A stretch of DNA of 14,697 nt from Deltaproteobacteria bacterium (GCA_030603465.1 JAUVXT010000022.1:2501-17197), one strand, 5' to 3'; shown: positions 1-7,254, numbered from the stretch's first letter. Made by a program: numbers and translations. Notes: generated from the sequence alone by a model not told the origin.

Positions 1-762
1 GCGTCCACTCTCCTCGATGCACTCCATCAGGATGGCTTTAAATGCCCTCTGGGTGAGGGACTGATGGGAGAAATAACGGAGAGACTGGTCGAAAAATACA
101 GCATATCGCGCGAGGAACAGGATGAATATGCCTGCGAGACGCATCGTAGAGCAATCGATGCCATCAATAGGGGCGCCTTCAAGGAAGAGATTGTAGGTGT
201 TGAAATATTTGACCGCAAATCGAAGGAAACCAGGGTGTTTGAAACCGATGAAATAGCCCGTGACGGAATTACGGTGGAAAAACTCGCCAGATTAAAGCCG
301 ATTTTCAAGAAGGACGGAACAATTACGGCGGCATCTTCAAGCGCGCTCTGCGACGCTGCCTCGGCCCTGATCATCATGTCTGAAGATAAGGTTAAAGAAC
401 TGGGCCTTGCGCCGATGGCGGAAATCGTCGCAATGTCGTTTGTCGGCGTCGATCCGAAGGAATTCGGTCTCGGTCCCGTGCCGGCGGTAAAGCAACTGCT
501 CAAGAAATCGGGATTGAAGCTTGAAGACATAGATCTTGTAGAACTTAATGAGGCCTTTGCGGCGCAGGTGATCGCCTGTGACAGGGAACTCCATATAGAT
601 AGAGATAAACTGAATGTCAATGGCGGCGCAATTGCGCTGGGGCATCCTATAGCGGCGACGGGGGGTAAGATACTCATCACCCTCATTAATGCCCTGAAGG
701 CGCGAGGCAAGGAACTGGGACTTGCGACCCTCTGTATAGGGGGGGCAATGGTGTTGGCGTAA
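1..762 (+). CDS. Thiolase (acetyl-CoA acetyltransferase family), 5'-partial, C-terminal frameshift
   Basis: This is a thiolase, which cleaves a 3-ketoacyl-CoA with CoA or runs the reverse condensation in the cytoplasm. The frame is open from base 1, so the N-terminal part with the nucleophilic Cys is outside the window. Visible are the NEAFAAQ motif (547-567), the NVNGGAIALGHP block with the catalytic His at 643-645, and the Cys of the CIGGG motif at 733-735. After CIGG the frame reads AMVLA and stops. Adding one G to the seven-G run at 739-745 restores GNGVGVIVKLGG and a stop at 780-782, the usual thiolase ending, so a one-base deletion, sequencing error or slippage site is likely. Several normally conserved glycines are Ala (SSSALCDAASA, GHPIAATG), so this may be a divergent paralogue. 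It lies 24 bases before the CoA-transferase gene and is probably cotranscribed. The family is sure; substrate chain length is unknown. Confidence 0.9.
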   Translation, partial: ASTLLDALHQDGFKCPLGEGLMGEITERLVEKYSISREEQDEYACETHRRAIDAINRGAFKEEIVGVEIFDRKSKETRVFETDEIARDGITVEKLARLKPIFKKDGTITAASSSALCDAASALIIMSEDKVKELGLAPMAEIVAMSFVGVDPKEFGLGPVPAVKQLLKKSGLKLEDIDLVELNEAFAAQVIACDRELHIDRDKLNVNGGAIALGHPIAATGGKILITLINALKARGKELGLATLCIGGAMVLA

Positions 763-786
763 TAGTGAAATTGGGAGGATAAAAGG

Positions 787-2007
787 ATGACTGAAAAAAA
801 ACGAAGACCCTTAGAGGGAATCAGGGTGCTGGCGATGGAACAATTCATTGCCGGACCATCATGTTCCATGATGCTTGCCGATATGGGGGCAGAGGTGATC
901 AAGGTAGAGCGGCCCAAGGTGGGCGACCCGCGCAGACATTTTCCACCCTTTGCCGAAAATGAAAAAGGAGAGAAGATCGGCGGGGGCTTTATGTGTTTTA
1001 ATCGAAGCAAGAAGAGCCTCACCCTCAACACAAAGTCAGAAGAAGGATTTAACATCCTGAAGGAACTTATCAAAAATTCGGACGTTCTCATCGAAAACTT
1101 CAGGCCGGACACCCTGGGACGGATGGGACTGACCTATGAGAGTTTGCATGAACTCAATCCCCGTCTCGTTTATGCCACACTTAGCGGATTTGGCCGCATG
1201 AAGGGATATGAAGGCCCCTATTCGGACTGGTCGGCCTTCGACACCGTTCTGCAGGCGATGGGTGGCAGTATGAATCTGACGGGGCTGAAAGATGGAAAGC
1301 CCCTTGTGGTAGAGGCCAATATAGTCGATATCGGGTCATCGATTATTGCAGCTCTCGGCATCATGTTCGCCCTTTACAACAGGGAAAAAACGGGCGAAGG
1401 CTGTATGGTGGACGGTTCCATGTATGAAGCAATGACGACGCTCTGTGAAGAGTCGGTGATGATGTATGCCTTTACCGGTGAAAGTCCGGAGAGGGGTAAG
1501 GAGAAGGTCTTTGCTCCCATTGGCGCCTTCAAGGCGAAGGATGGTTCTGTTGCCTTTCGTATTCCCACGGAAGATATGTGGAAGCGCCTGTGCCAGGCGA
1601 TAGAGAGGGAGGATCTCATCGAGCACGAAAAGACCAGTACCGGCGTAAAGCGGGCGGCAAACATGGATTTTCTGGGGCCCATTCTCAATGAGTGGTTCGG
1701 TCAGCGCACAAGAGCCGAGGCAATCAAGCGGTGTCACGAATGTGGCGTCCCCGTTGGTCCGGTGCAGACTGCCGCGGATATTGCCAACTGCGAGCACCTG
1801 GAAAAACGAAAAGCCTTTGCCTATATTGATGATCCCGTTGCGGGGCGGAAAAAGCTCATGGGCTGTCCCGTAAAACTGAGCAATGTGCCCGACATTTCAC
1901 CGACGCCGCCACCGCGTCTCGGCGAGCATAACCGTGAAGTGCTTCAAGACGTTCTGGGGTATTCTGCTGAAAAGGTAGCGGAGCTGGTGGAACAGGGGAT
2001 TATATAG
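787..2007 (+). CDS. CaiB/BaiF family (class III) CoA-transferase
   Basis: This 406-residue protein has the normal length of class III CoA-transferases, which move CoA between carboxylic acids and act as interlocked dimers in the cytoplasm. The N-terminal CoA-binding region has the family pattern (LEGIRVLAMEQFIAGP, then MLADMGAEVIKVERP, residues 9-42). The block VLIENFRPDTLGRMGL (100-114) follows. Asp181 in EANIVDIGSS sits where the catalytic Asp that forms the acyl-anhydride lies in formyl-CoA transferase. REKTGEG and the C-terminal PPPRLGEHNREVL are also typical. The ATG at 787 has a strong Shine-Dalgarno (GGGAGG, 773-778, 8 bases away). The gene follows the thiolase and ends at a terminator, so both are probably one operon for acid activation and breakdown. 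The sequence does not show which acids are used; related members are racemases or act on carnitine, oxalate or benzylsuccinate. Confidence 0.95.
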   Translation: MTEKKRRPLEGIRVLAMEQFIAGPSCSMMLADMGAEVIKVERPKVGDPRRHFPPFAENEKGEKIGGGFMCFNRSKKSLTLNTKSEEGFNILKELIKNSDVLIENFRPDTLGRMGLTYESLHELNPRLVYATLSGFGRMKGYEGPYSDWSAFDTVLQAMGGSMNLTGLKDGKPLVVEANIVDIGSSIIAALGIMFALYNREKTGEGCMVDGSMYEAMTTLCEESVMMYAFTGESPERGKEKVFAPIGAFKAKDGSVAFRIPTEDMWKRLCQAIEREDLIEHEKTSTGVKRAANMDFLGPILNEWFGQRTRAEAIKRCHECGVPVGPVQTAADIANCEHLEKRKAFAYIDDPVAGRKKLMGCPVKLSNVPDISPTPPPRLGEHNREVLQDVLGYSAEKVAELVEQGII

Positions 2008-2065
2008 AAAAAAAGGGGGCGTCTTCTCATTGTGTGTGAAATGTAAAAACGTCCCCTAATTTTTT
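2008..2065. terminator. Bidirectional intrinsic terminator between convergent genes
   Basis: An A run (2008-2014) begins right after the CoA-transferase stop. AGGGGGCGT (2014-2022) can pair with ACGTCCCCT (2049-2057), giving nine pairs including one G-U, followed by AATTTTTT (2058-2065). The loop is long (26 bases). Because the stem is flanked by A's on the left and T's on the right, it could stop transcription from both the plus-strand operon and the minus-strand AOR operon. Confidence 0.75.
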
Positions 2066-2107
2066 CAACAGTCACAGGTTGCTGATAGAATAAGACGGAC
2101 CGGCGCA

Positions 2108-2791
2108 TTAAATAATGTTCTTTTCCTTCAATTCTTCAAGCTCCTCCTCGCTCATTCCGAGCTTTTCTCTCAGGATAAGGTTTGAATGTTCTCCCAGAAT
2201 GGGCGGAGGATTGTATCGCTGTTTTCCCATAGTGGATATCTTGATTGGATTCCCGACATCTTTCAACTTTCCCGTATGGGGAGCGTCAATCTCTACCACC
2301 ATTTCCCTGGCCTGAAGCTGGGGATCGGCAAGTGTCTTGTCCAGGGTATTGATCGGTCCGCCCGGCACCTCTGTTTCCGGCCTATCAAAGATTTCACACC
2401 ATTCGGCAGCAGTCTTTTTTTGAAATGCCTCTTCAATGAGGTTGTCAAGTCCCTCTTTGTTTTCCAGCCTTTTCGGTCGACTATTGAATCGAGGGTCGTC
2501 GGGAAGCTTTTCCAATCCCAGGGCGTTGCACAAATTACGAAAAAAATGGTCCATAAAGGCCTCTATGACGATGCCGGAATCTTTTGTCTTGTAAGCACGC
2601 AATGGCACATGACTGACATGACCGGTGCCGACAGGTCGGGGGATCTCACCGGCCACGAGGTAATACTTTGCGCGGTAAGTGTGCAGGCCTGTCAGCACAT
2701 CGAGCATCGAAATATCCACGACGCTCCCCTCTCCCGTTTCCTGCCTCTTCCATAGAGCTGAAAGGATGCCTATTACGGCGTACGGCGCCAC
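2108..2791 (-). CDS. CaiB/BaiF family CoA-transferase, N-terminally truncated
   Basis: The protein is the C-terminal half of a class III CoA-transferase: AVIGILSALWKRQETGEG near the start, VPGGPINTLDKTLADPQ in the middle, and PPPILGEHSNLIL at the end. About 170 N-terminal residues of the usual 400, including the CoA-binding region, are absent. The frame is open only back to a TGA at about 2805 and reads GGIDPVAPYAVIGIL across the junction. That Asp may be the catalytic one, aligning with a one-residue offset to Asp181 of the intact paralogue at 787-2007. The first possible start is GTG at 2791, 4 bases after the AOR stop, with only a distant GGGGG as ribosome site. It is probably a remnant translated by coupling to AOR, or a pseudogene. 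I infer that it cannot form a working CoA-transferase alone. Confidence 0.82.
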   Translation of the reverse strand: MAPYAVIGILSALWKRQETGEGSVVDISMLDVLTGLHTYRAKYYLVAGEIPRPVGTGHVSHVPLRAYKTKDSGIVIEAFMDHFFRNLCNALGLEKLPDDPRFNSRPKRLENKEGLDNLIEEAFQKKTAAEWCEIFDRPETEVPGGPINTLDKTLADPQLQAREMVVEIDAPHTGKLKDVGNPIKISTMGKQRYNPPPILGEHSNLILREKLGMSEEELEELKEKNII

Positions 2792-2795
2792 CGGA

Positions 2796-4529
2796 TCAAT
2801 TCCACCCCCTCAACGCATAATACTCGGATCGCATCTTCATAAATTCGCCTTCCGTGAGGCCCTTACCACTATCCTCCAGCTTTTCACTGAAGAATCTCTG
2901 GGGAAGAGTGTCGTCAGCAACGGTCATCCCCTCGCGCAGGTTGAATTCCCTGGTCTTGTTGGCGATATTCGATGCAATTTCCTGCAACTGCTTCTTGTCG
3001 AGATCCATTCCGGTCGTCGCATGGATAATTCGCCCAATATGTTCCCACTGGTAGAGACCGCGGAAAAACCGGCAGAGAATCAGGGCGTCGAAGAGGGCAT
3101 GCTGGTCCTCAAGATCAAAAACCTCCTGGGCCTTCCCATCAATGGTCCCCGGATCTATCTTTCCCGAAAGTTCCGAGGCGTAAACACTTGCCCTGAGATT
3201 GCAGGCACCCCTGTCTGAAATTGCGTAGGCAAGAGCCATACCCTTCAGCACCCGAGGCTCGTAGTCAGACACCTCAAGTCCTTTCACATGGATGGCCAGG
3301 TCATCCAACCCCCATTCTTTCGCGGCGTATCGCACCCCTTCGGCGAGAATGGCGCCGAGACCCTCTCTTCGGGCTATCTTATGCAGGAGATCGACGATAC
3401 CGTCAACGTCACCGTATTCGAGGTTTAATCCGATCGGTTTTCGCTTCGCCGCCTCAATGGCAAAGGCAACGACATTGCCGGCGCTCACCGTATCCATTCC
3501 CAAACGGTCGCATATGTCGTTGAGATAGGCAACTTCGGTGATATCATCGATGAGACACTGGCCGCCAAAGGCATTGACAGTGGCAAATTCAGGACCCTCG
3601 ATTTTCAACCCCTTGTGTCTCCCCGTTGCCACCTCCGACAGGTTCGCGCAGGCAATGAAGCACTTCGGACATGCCACGGCTCTTACCTTACACTTTGCCT
3701 TCAGGCCGTCAATATTGAGATTTTTCCATTTATCGTAGGTTCCCGTGGTCCAGTACTTTGAGGGAAAGGCCCCGGCTTCATTGGTCAGCGTCACCGATTG
3801 CAGTGTTCCCTCTTTGACGTACCGGGGAATCCTGGGATCGTCCTTGCTCCTTTTTTTCGTCTCCTGCCAGAGTTCATCGAGAAGTTCGGGATGGGCCACC
3901 TTTCTCCGTTTGTCGCCATAAAAGGCGATCCCCTTGATCTTCTTCGATCCCATCACCGTTCCCGGGCCGGTGCGAGACAGTGATCGCCAGTAGTTGTTCG
4001 CAATGATGCCGAACTTGACCAGATTTTCCGCCGCCGGGCCGATTACCACGACCTCAGCATCTTTTCCGCTTAACTCACTTCGAATGGCGTCCTCGGCGTC
4101 ATAGGTATCCTTCCCCCATAGGTGCGCGGCATCATGAAAAATCACCTTGTTGCTGGTGACCTCGAGGTACACCGGATCAGCGGAAATGCCTTTGATTATG
4201 ATGGCGTCATAGCCGGTTCTACTGAGCGGCTCGGCTACCTTGCCTCCCGCATAGGCCTCCCCGTAGATGCCGGTAAGCGGCGACTTGGTAACCACCGCGA
4301 ACCTGGATGATCCAAAGACCTTCGTATCCATCACGGGTCCCGTAGGAAAAATTATGACATTCCCCGCAGACAGAGGGTCGACACCAGCCTTCGTATTGTT
4401 AATCAGAAGATGGGTCGCAAGGCCCTTGCCTCCCAGATATTTTCTGTAGACCTCATCATTAATAGGCTCTTCTCTGAATGATCTCTCGGTAACATCGATG
4501 TGGAGCACAGTATTGAAAAATCCGTCCAT
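2796..4529 (-). CDS. Aldehyde:ferredoxin oxidoreductase (tungsten AOR family)
   Basis: AOR-family enzymes hold a tungsten (or molybdenum) bis-pterin and a [4Fe-4S] cluster and interconvert aldehydes and acids with ferredoxin in the cytoplasm. Counting from the upstream ATG at 4535, the N-terminal domain shows YLGGKGLATHLL (33-44), the pterin-binding RTGPGTVMGSKKIKGIAF region (188-205), cluster ligands C289-x2-C292-x3-C296, the ICDRLGMDTVS segment (341-351) and the distal cluster Cys488 in LILCRFF. I prefer the ATG at 4529, because AAAGG (4539-4543) is 9 bases before it but only 3 before the ATG at 4535. The protein stops at EYYALRGWN, where relatives normally continue with some 20 residues (DENGxPTxEKLxxLG), so the 3' end looks lost at the junction with the truncated CoA-transferase. 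The substrate is unknown, and a specialised AOR relative cannot be excluded. A sigma-54 promoter lies upstream. Confidence 0.93.
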   Translation of the reverse strand: MDGFFNTVLHIDVTERSFREEPINDEVYRKYLGGKGLATHLLINNTKAGVDPLSAGNVIIFPTGPVMDTKVFGSSRFAVVTKSPLTGIYGEAYAGGKVAEPLSRTGYDAIIIKGISADPVYLEVTSNKVIFHDAAHLWGKDTYDAEDAIRSELSGKDAEVVVIGPAAENLVKFGIIANNYWRSLSRTGPGTVMGSKKIKGIAFYGDKRRKVAHPELLDELWQETKKRSKDDPRIPRYVKEGTLQSVTLTNEAGAFPSKYWTTGTYDKWKNLNIDGLKAKCKVRAVACPKCFIACANLSEVATGRHKGLKIEGPEFATVNAFGGQCLIDDITEVAYLNDICDRLGMDTVSAGNVVAFAIEAAKRKPIGLNLEYGDVDGIVDLLHKIARREGLGAILAEGVRYAAKEWGLDDLAIHVKGLEVSDYEPRVLKGMALAYAISDRGACNLRASVYASELSGKIDPGTIDGKAQEVFDLEDQHALFDALILCRFFRGLYQWEHIGRIIHATTGMDLDKKQLQEIASNIANKTREFNLREGMTVADDTLPQRFFSEKLEDSGKGLTEGEFMKMRSEYYALRGWN

Positions 4530-4538
4530 TATCATAAT

Positions 4539-4543
4539 CCTTT
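4539..4543 (-). promoter_or_regulatory. Ribosome-binding site deciding the AOR start
   Basis: AAAGG on the minus strand is 9 bases from the ATG at 4529-4527 and 3 bases from the ATG at 4535-4533. The spacing favours the inner start, giving MDGFFNTVLHIDV, which also matches the usual beginning of AOR proteins. Confidence 0.5.
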
Positions 4544-4589
4544 CACAGTTTATTCTGGCGGTTCTTGCACCGGGCGTTTCGTTTCACGA

Positions 4590-4605
4590 AGCATACCGCG
4601 TGCCA
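4590..4605 (-). promoter_or_regulatory. Candidate sigma-54 (-24/-12) promoter for the AOR gene
   Basis: On the minus strand the sequence is TGGCACGCGGTATGCT. The -24 element TGGCACG matches the RpoN consensus fully. The -12 element ATGCT differs from TTGCW by one base. The GG and GC dinucleotides are exactly 12 bases apart, as required. The predicted transcript start is near 4579, about 50 bases before the ATG at 4529. This implies an enhancer-binding activator and ATP-dependent, condition-specific expression of the AOR. Confidence 0.55.
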
Positions 4606-4716
4606 CCGTTCTGTTTGCCCATTACCTTTCGTTATTCACCTATCAAAACAGTGTACAAATCGTCAAGACAAAAAAAGAGAGATACAGAACTAGGAACGTC
4701 ATGTATTTCGAAGCAT

Positions 4717-4731
4717 TCCGCTCATGGCGGA
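4717..4731. promoter_or_regulatory. Inverted repeat, possible enhancer site upstream of the sigma-54 promoter
   Basis: TCCGC-TCATG-GCGGA is a perfect 5-bp dyad centred about 145 bases upstream of the predicted sigma-54 start. That is in the distance range where activators of this promoter class usually bind. It is the clearest dyad in that interval, but short enough to be chance. Confidence 0.25.
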
Positions 4732-5019
4732 TTACACAGACCCTCGCCGCTATCGGCATCGTTACACCAGTTGGGTCAGTTGCATAATACCACCACTATT
4801 ACACCATTTCTTCCATTATAACATTACAATCTTTTTTACTTGACAAAAAGAAATCGGTAGTATTAAGTCGATTGTATACTGCTCTTGAATTGAGGGAAGA
4901 GTACAGTCGCGAAATAAAACCAGCTAATACCAACTGAATTGCAATTATGCGACACAAGAGTCTTAAATTCTCATTCCATGAAATTTAAATACCCTTGCAG
5001 TGCCGATCTTTATGAGTAT

Positions 5020-5037
5020 TGAGGTGCCGACACCTCA
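5020..5037. promoter_or_regulatory. 18-bp dyad (operator-like)
   Basis: TGAGGTG-CCGA-CACCTCA has perfect 7-bp arms. No T run follows, so it is more like a protein-binding site than a terminator. A consensus -10 TATAAT lies at 5052-5057, and the only -35-like match (CCGACA, 5027-5032, with a long 19-base spacer) overlaps the dyad. It could be a repressor site over a promoter for the transporter operon, although the TctC start is still about 630 bases away. Confidence 0.35.
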
Positions 5038-5654
5038 GGCATATTTATTGCTATAATTATATGTATCAAGGTAGTCCAAGTAATGTTTTGAAGCAGTTTT
5101 TCTTTGGGAGAGGGGTACATTCCCCTTTCCCGTGTACATGAACGTGGAATTGAAATCTGAAGGGATATCATCTGATTACCCGTAAACAAGGGTTTCATGC
5201 GACAAGTACTTTCAGGATTGACAACCTAAATGTTTGTTTGCCATCTACGGTCACGGGTACCATAAGAAAAGATTTTCATCAAGAAAGTACGGTCATTTAA
5301 AGCGCACATCCGGAATATACTGAGATTTACATCTTTGTTACACGAAAAAAATACAATCTCAGAACACTGAATACTCAAAGAAAATACGTAAGACGTTGGT
5401 GCAATTACTTCTTTGATCGTGTTGCACTGAATCTTTTTTTGAGGAGACAAACAAATATATTGCATAGGCATTTCCCACGGAAGACCTCATATGCCGATCG
5501 CGGTATCATCTTCGCGGTTTTGCAAATATGTACACCCCCGGCAAGAGCGGCATCGCACATTCCAACTCTTCGTCTTTCAGGCGCAACTGACACCTGTGCC
5601 ATGAAGACGGCGACTTTATGGGCGTGTCATTTATTATAGAGTGTCAAAAAAACA

Positions 5655-5661
5655 AAAGGAG
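5655..5661 (+). promoter_or_regulatory. Ribosome-binding site deciding the TctC start
   Basis: AAAGGAG sits 7 bases before the ATG at 5669. It selects this start over the in-frame ATG at 5618, which would add 17 residues in front of the signal peptide. Confidence 0.8.
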
Positions 5662-5668
5662 TAGAGGT

Positions 5669-6673
5669 ATGAGGAAAAGGATGTATGGAAAGATTGTAGT
5701 AATTGGTATTATCTTATTTGTTTTTGCATTGTGCCCCTATATGGTGCTCGCAGAGTGTAAGGCACCGGCGGGGTATCCATCAAAACCGCTTGAAATTATC
5801 GTTCCCTGGGGTACCGGCGGAGGCGCCGATCAGTTCAGCCGGGCAATCGCCCAGCCCCTTGAAAAGATATTGGGAAAACCGATCAAGGTTACCAATATGC
5901 CCGGCGCCGCCACTATTACCGGACTCACGAACTACATGAGTCTTCCGGCAGACGGCTATTCTCTCTTTTTCTTAACGAACGATACGCTCATCGGCATGGT
6001 AGCTGGACGCACCGATTATCGTTACAAGGATCTGACCTATCTCATGCGGGGACAGTACGCAACGGAGATGCTCTTTGCACACAAGAAGGACGAGAGGTTC
6101 AAATCCTTTAAAGAAGTGATTTCCTATGTCAAGGCACACCCCAACGAGACTATTACCTGCGGCATGGCGGGTGCCGGAGGAATCGATGAGGTAATGATAT
6201 CACTCGTCTTGAAGCAGGCGGGAATCAAACTCAAGCTCATGCCCTATACAAAACCGGGCGAACGGTACGCAAGTCTGGCCGGACGTCATGTCGATATCCT
6301 CTTGGAAGAACCGGGCGATGTTCGTTCATTTATTAAGGGAGGGATCTTCCAGCCCCTGATAGCCTTTTCCGACACTCGTTTGGAAGGGTTTGAAGATATC
6401 GTCACATCAAAAGAGTTGAATATCGAGCTTCCGCTGGCACGCTGGCGTGGACTCGCCATCAAGGCCGGCACACCCCCTGAAATCGTCAAGTATCTGGAGT
6501 GCGCGATTAAAGAGGCCTTTGACAGCAAACATTACCAGGATTATCAGAAGAGGGTATGGATGCACTTCATAGACGGCTGGATGGGAACGGATCAATTTTC
6601 TGCCTACGCCGAGAAAGAATACGGCGTCTATGGCAAAGTGTTACAGGAACTGGGATACAAGGTAGCAAAATAA
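5669..6673 (+). CDS. Tripartite tricarboxylate transporter substrate-binding protein (TctC/Bug family)
   Basis: This 334-residue periplasmic binding protein captures a carboxylate and delivers it to the TctA/TctB membrane pair. The N-terminus is a classic signal peptide: MRKRMYGK, then a hydrophobic stretch, with likely cleavage after MVLA (residue 28). The mature part begins with the family signature: YPSKPLEIIVPWGTGGGADQ (36-55), then LGKPIKVTNMPGAATITG (68-85) and the ADGYSLF loop (94-100). This corresponds to the usual KPIxxIVPFxPGGxxD and NxPGAxGxIG motifs. The length is normal. It is first in a complete transporter cassette, followed after 98 bases by TctB. The ligand cannot be read from the sequence; related proteins bind citrate, aromatic acids or dicarboxylates. 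The thiolase and CoA-transferases nearby make a carboxylic acid substrate for CoA activation an attractive guess. Confidence 0.93.
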   Translation: MRKRMYGKIVVIGIILFVFALCPYMVLAECKAPAGYPSKPLEIIVPWGTGGGADQFSRAIAQPLEKILGKPIKVTNMPGAATITGLTNYMSLPADGYSLFFLTNDTLIGMVAGRTDYRYKDLTYLMRGQYATEMLFAHKKDERFKSFKEVISYVKAHPNETITCGMAGAGGIDEVMISLVLKQAGIKLKLMPYTKPGERYASLAGRHVDILLEEPGDVRSFIKGGIFQPLIAFSDTRLEGFEDIVTSKELNIELPLARWRGLAIKAGTPPEIVKYLECAIKEAFDSKHYQDYQKRVWMHFIDGWMGTDQFSAYAEKEYGVYGKVLQELGYKVAK

Positions 6674-6700
6674 TCGGTTTTACGTGTCTGTTATATCGAC

Positions 6701-6741
6701 AATGAGCGGGGAGGCGGTACCGGCTAGCCTCCCCGCTCATT
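6701..6741 (+). repeat. Perfect 15-bp intercistronic hairpin between TctC and TctB
   Basis: AATGAGCGGGGAGGC (6701-6715) and GCCTCCCCGCTCATT (6727-6741) are exact inverted complements around an 11-base loop, giving a very stable GC-rich stem. No real T run follows (TGTGCTTTATC), so full termination is unlikely. Stems placed after binding-protein genes in other transporter operons protect or attenuate the transcript so that the binding protein is made in excess; that is the probable role here. Confidence 0.8.
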
Positions 6742-6757
6742 GTGCTTTATCAAAAAT

Positions 6758-6762
6758 GGAGG
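6758..6762 (+). promoter_or_regulatory. Ribosome-binding site implying a TTG start for TctB
   Basis: GGAGG is 9 bases before TTG at 6772-6774, the ideal spacing. The alternative GTG at 6742 lies directly at the foot of the hairpin and has no ribosome site. Confidence 0.75.
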
Positions 6763-6771
6763 ACTTATCCT

Positions 6772-7254
6772 TTGAAAAAAGCGGATCTAACCATATCGGG
6801 CATACTATTTCTTGCCTCGATCTATCTCTATTATGTTGCCGACTGCATCTCGACACCGGAACAATTCAAAGACGTCGGCGCCGGCATCTGGCCCAAGATC
6901 GTCTTTACCTGCCTGATCCTTGCGTGCATCGTCCTCTTCATCACAACGCTTCGCAAAAAAGATGGCGAAAAGACCGGATCCGGCAAAGAGGGGATGACCC
7001 ATCTGCTCATGCCCGTTTCATTGTGCGCCGTCTATGTTATCGCAATGAAGTGGGTGGGATTTCTCGTCAGTTCGATGGTCTTCTCCTTCGTTTATATGTA
7101 TTTTGTCGGGTACCGGAAAAAGGCCATGATAGTCATAATATCTCTGGCAGTCCCCTTTCTCGTCGGCTTGATATTCCTGAAGCTGATGTATATCCCGATT
7201 CCCAAAGGGATAGGAATCTTCAAGACCATCAGTGAGATCTTCCTCACCTTTTAA
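6772..7254 (+). CDS. Tripartite tricarboxylate transporter small membrane subunit (TctB family)
   Basis: A 160-residue membrane protein beginning KKADLTISGILFLASIYLYY. It shows four hydrophobic segments (about residues 6-24, 40-60, 76-96 and 100-140 as a split pair) with a lysine-rich loop (RKKDGEKTGSGKEG) after the second, the usual TctB layout. The DVGAGIWPKI segment before the second helix fits the family motif with conserved Gly and Pro. TctB is the small, poorly conserved partner of TctA in these cation-coupled secondary carriers. The start is TTG at 6772, chosen by the Shine-Dalgarno. A TTG start plus the upstream hairpin would both lower its expression relative to the binding protein. 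The assignment rests on position and topology more than on strict motifs, but the TctC and TctA flanks make it secure. Confidence 0.87.
   Translation: MKKADLTISGILFLASIYLYYVADCISTPEQFKDVGAGIWPKIVFTCLILACIVLFITTLRKKDGEKTGSGKEGMTHLLMPVSLCAVYVIAMKWVGFLVSSMVFSFVYMYFVGYRKKAMIVIISLAVPFLVGLIFLKLMYIPIPKGIGIFKTISEIFLTF

Larger units (their letters stand above)
4606..5654. other. Long gene-free interval between divergent AOR and TctC genes
   Basis: About 1 kb, AT-rich in the middle (roughly 4780-5100), without a convincing gene. The open frames here are short, lack good ribosome sites and resemble no family I know. It holds the 5-bp dyad at 4717-4731 and the dyad at 5020-5037 with a TATAAT at 5052-5057. 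A TTGACA (4840-4845) has only a poorly spaced TATTAA after it. The stretch 5480-5615 is more GC-rich and may be a gene remnant. I see no tRNA, riboswitch or insertion-sequence end. Confidence 0.5.

Noticed and set aside
27..1112. Long minus-strand open frame of 361 codons opposite the thiolase and CoA-transferase
   Set aside because: It spans two well-supported genes on the other strand, is rich in Ser/Pro/Leu in an unstructured way, and resembles no family.
4840..4880. TTGACA followed by TATTAA or TATACT as a promoter
   Set aside because: The spacers are 15 and 29 bases, outside the normal 16-18 range.
5405..5639. Short open frames on both strands in the GC-richer part of the 4.6-5.6 kb gap
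   Set aside because: They are about 65 codons, overlap each other, lack properly spaced ribosome sites and resemble no protein family; at most a remnant.
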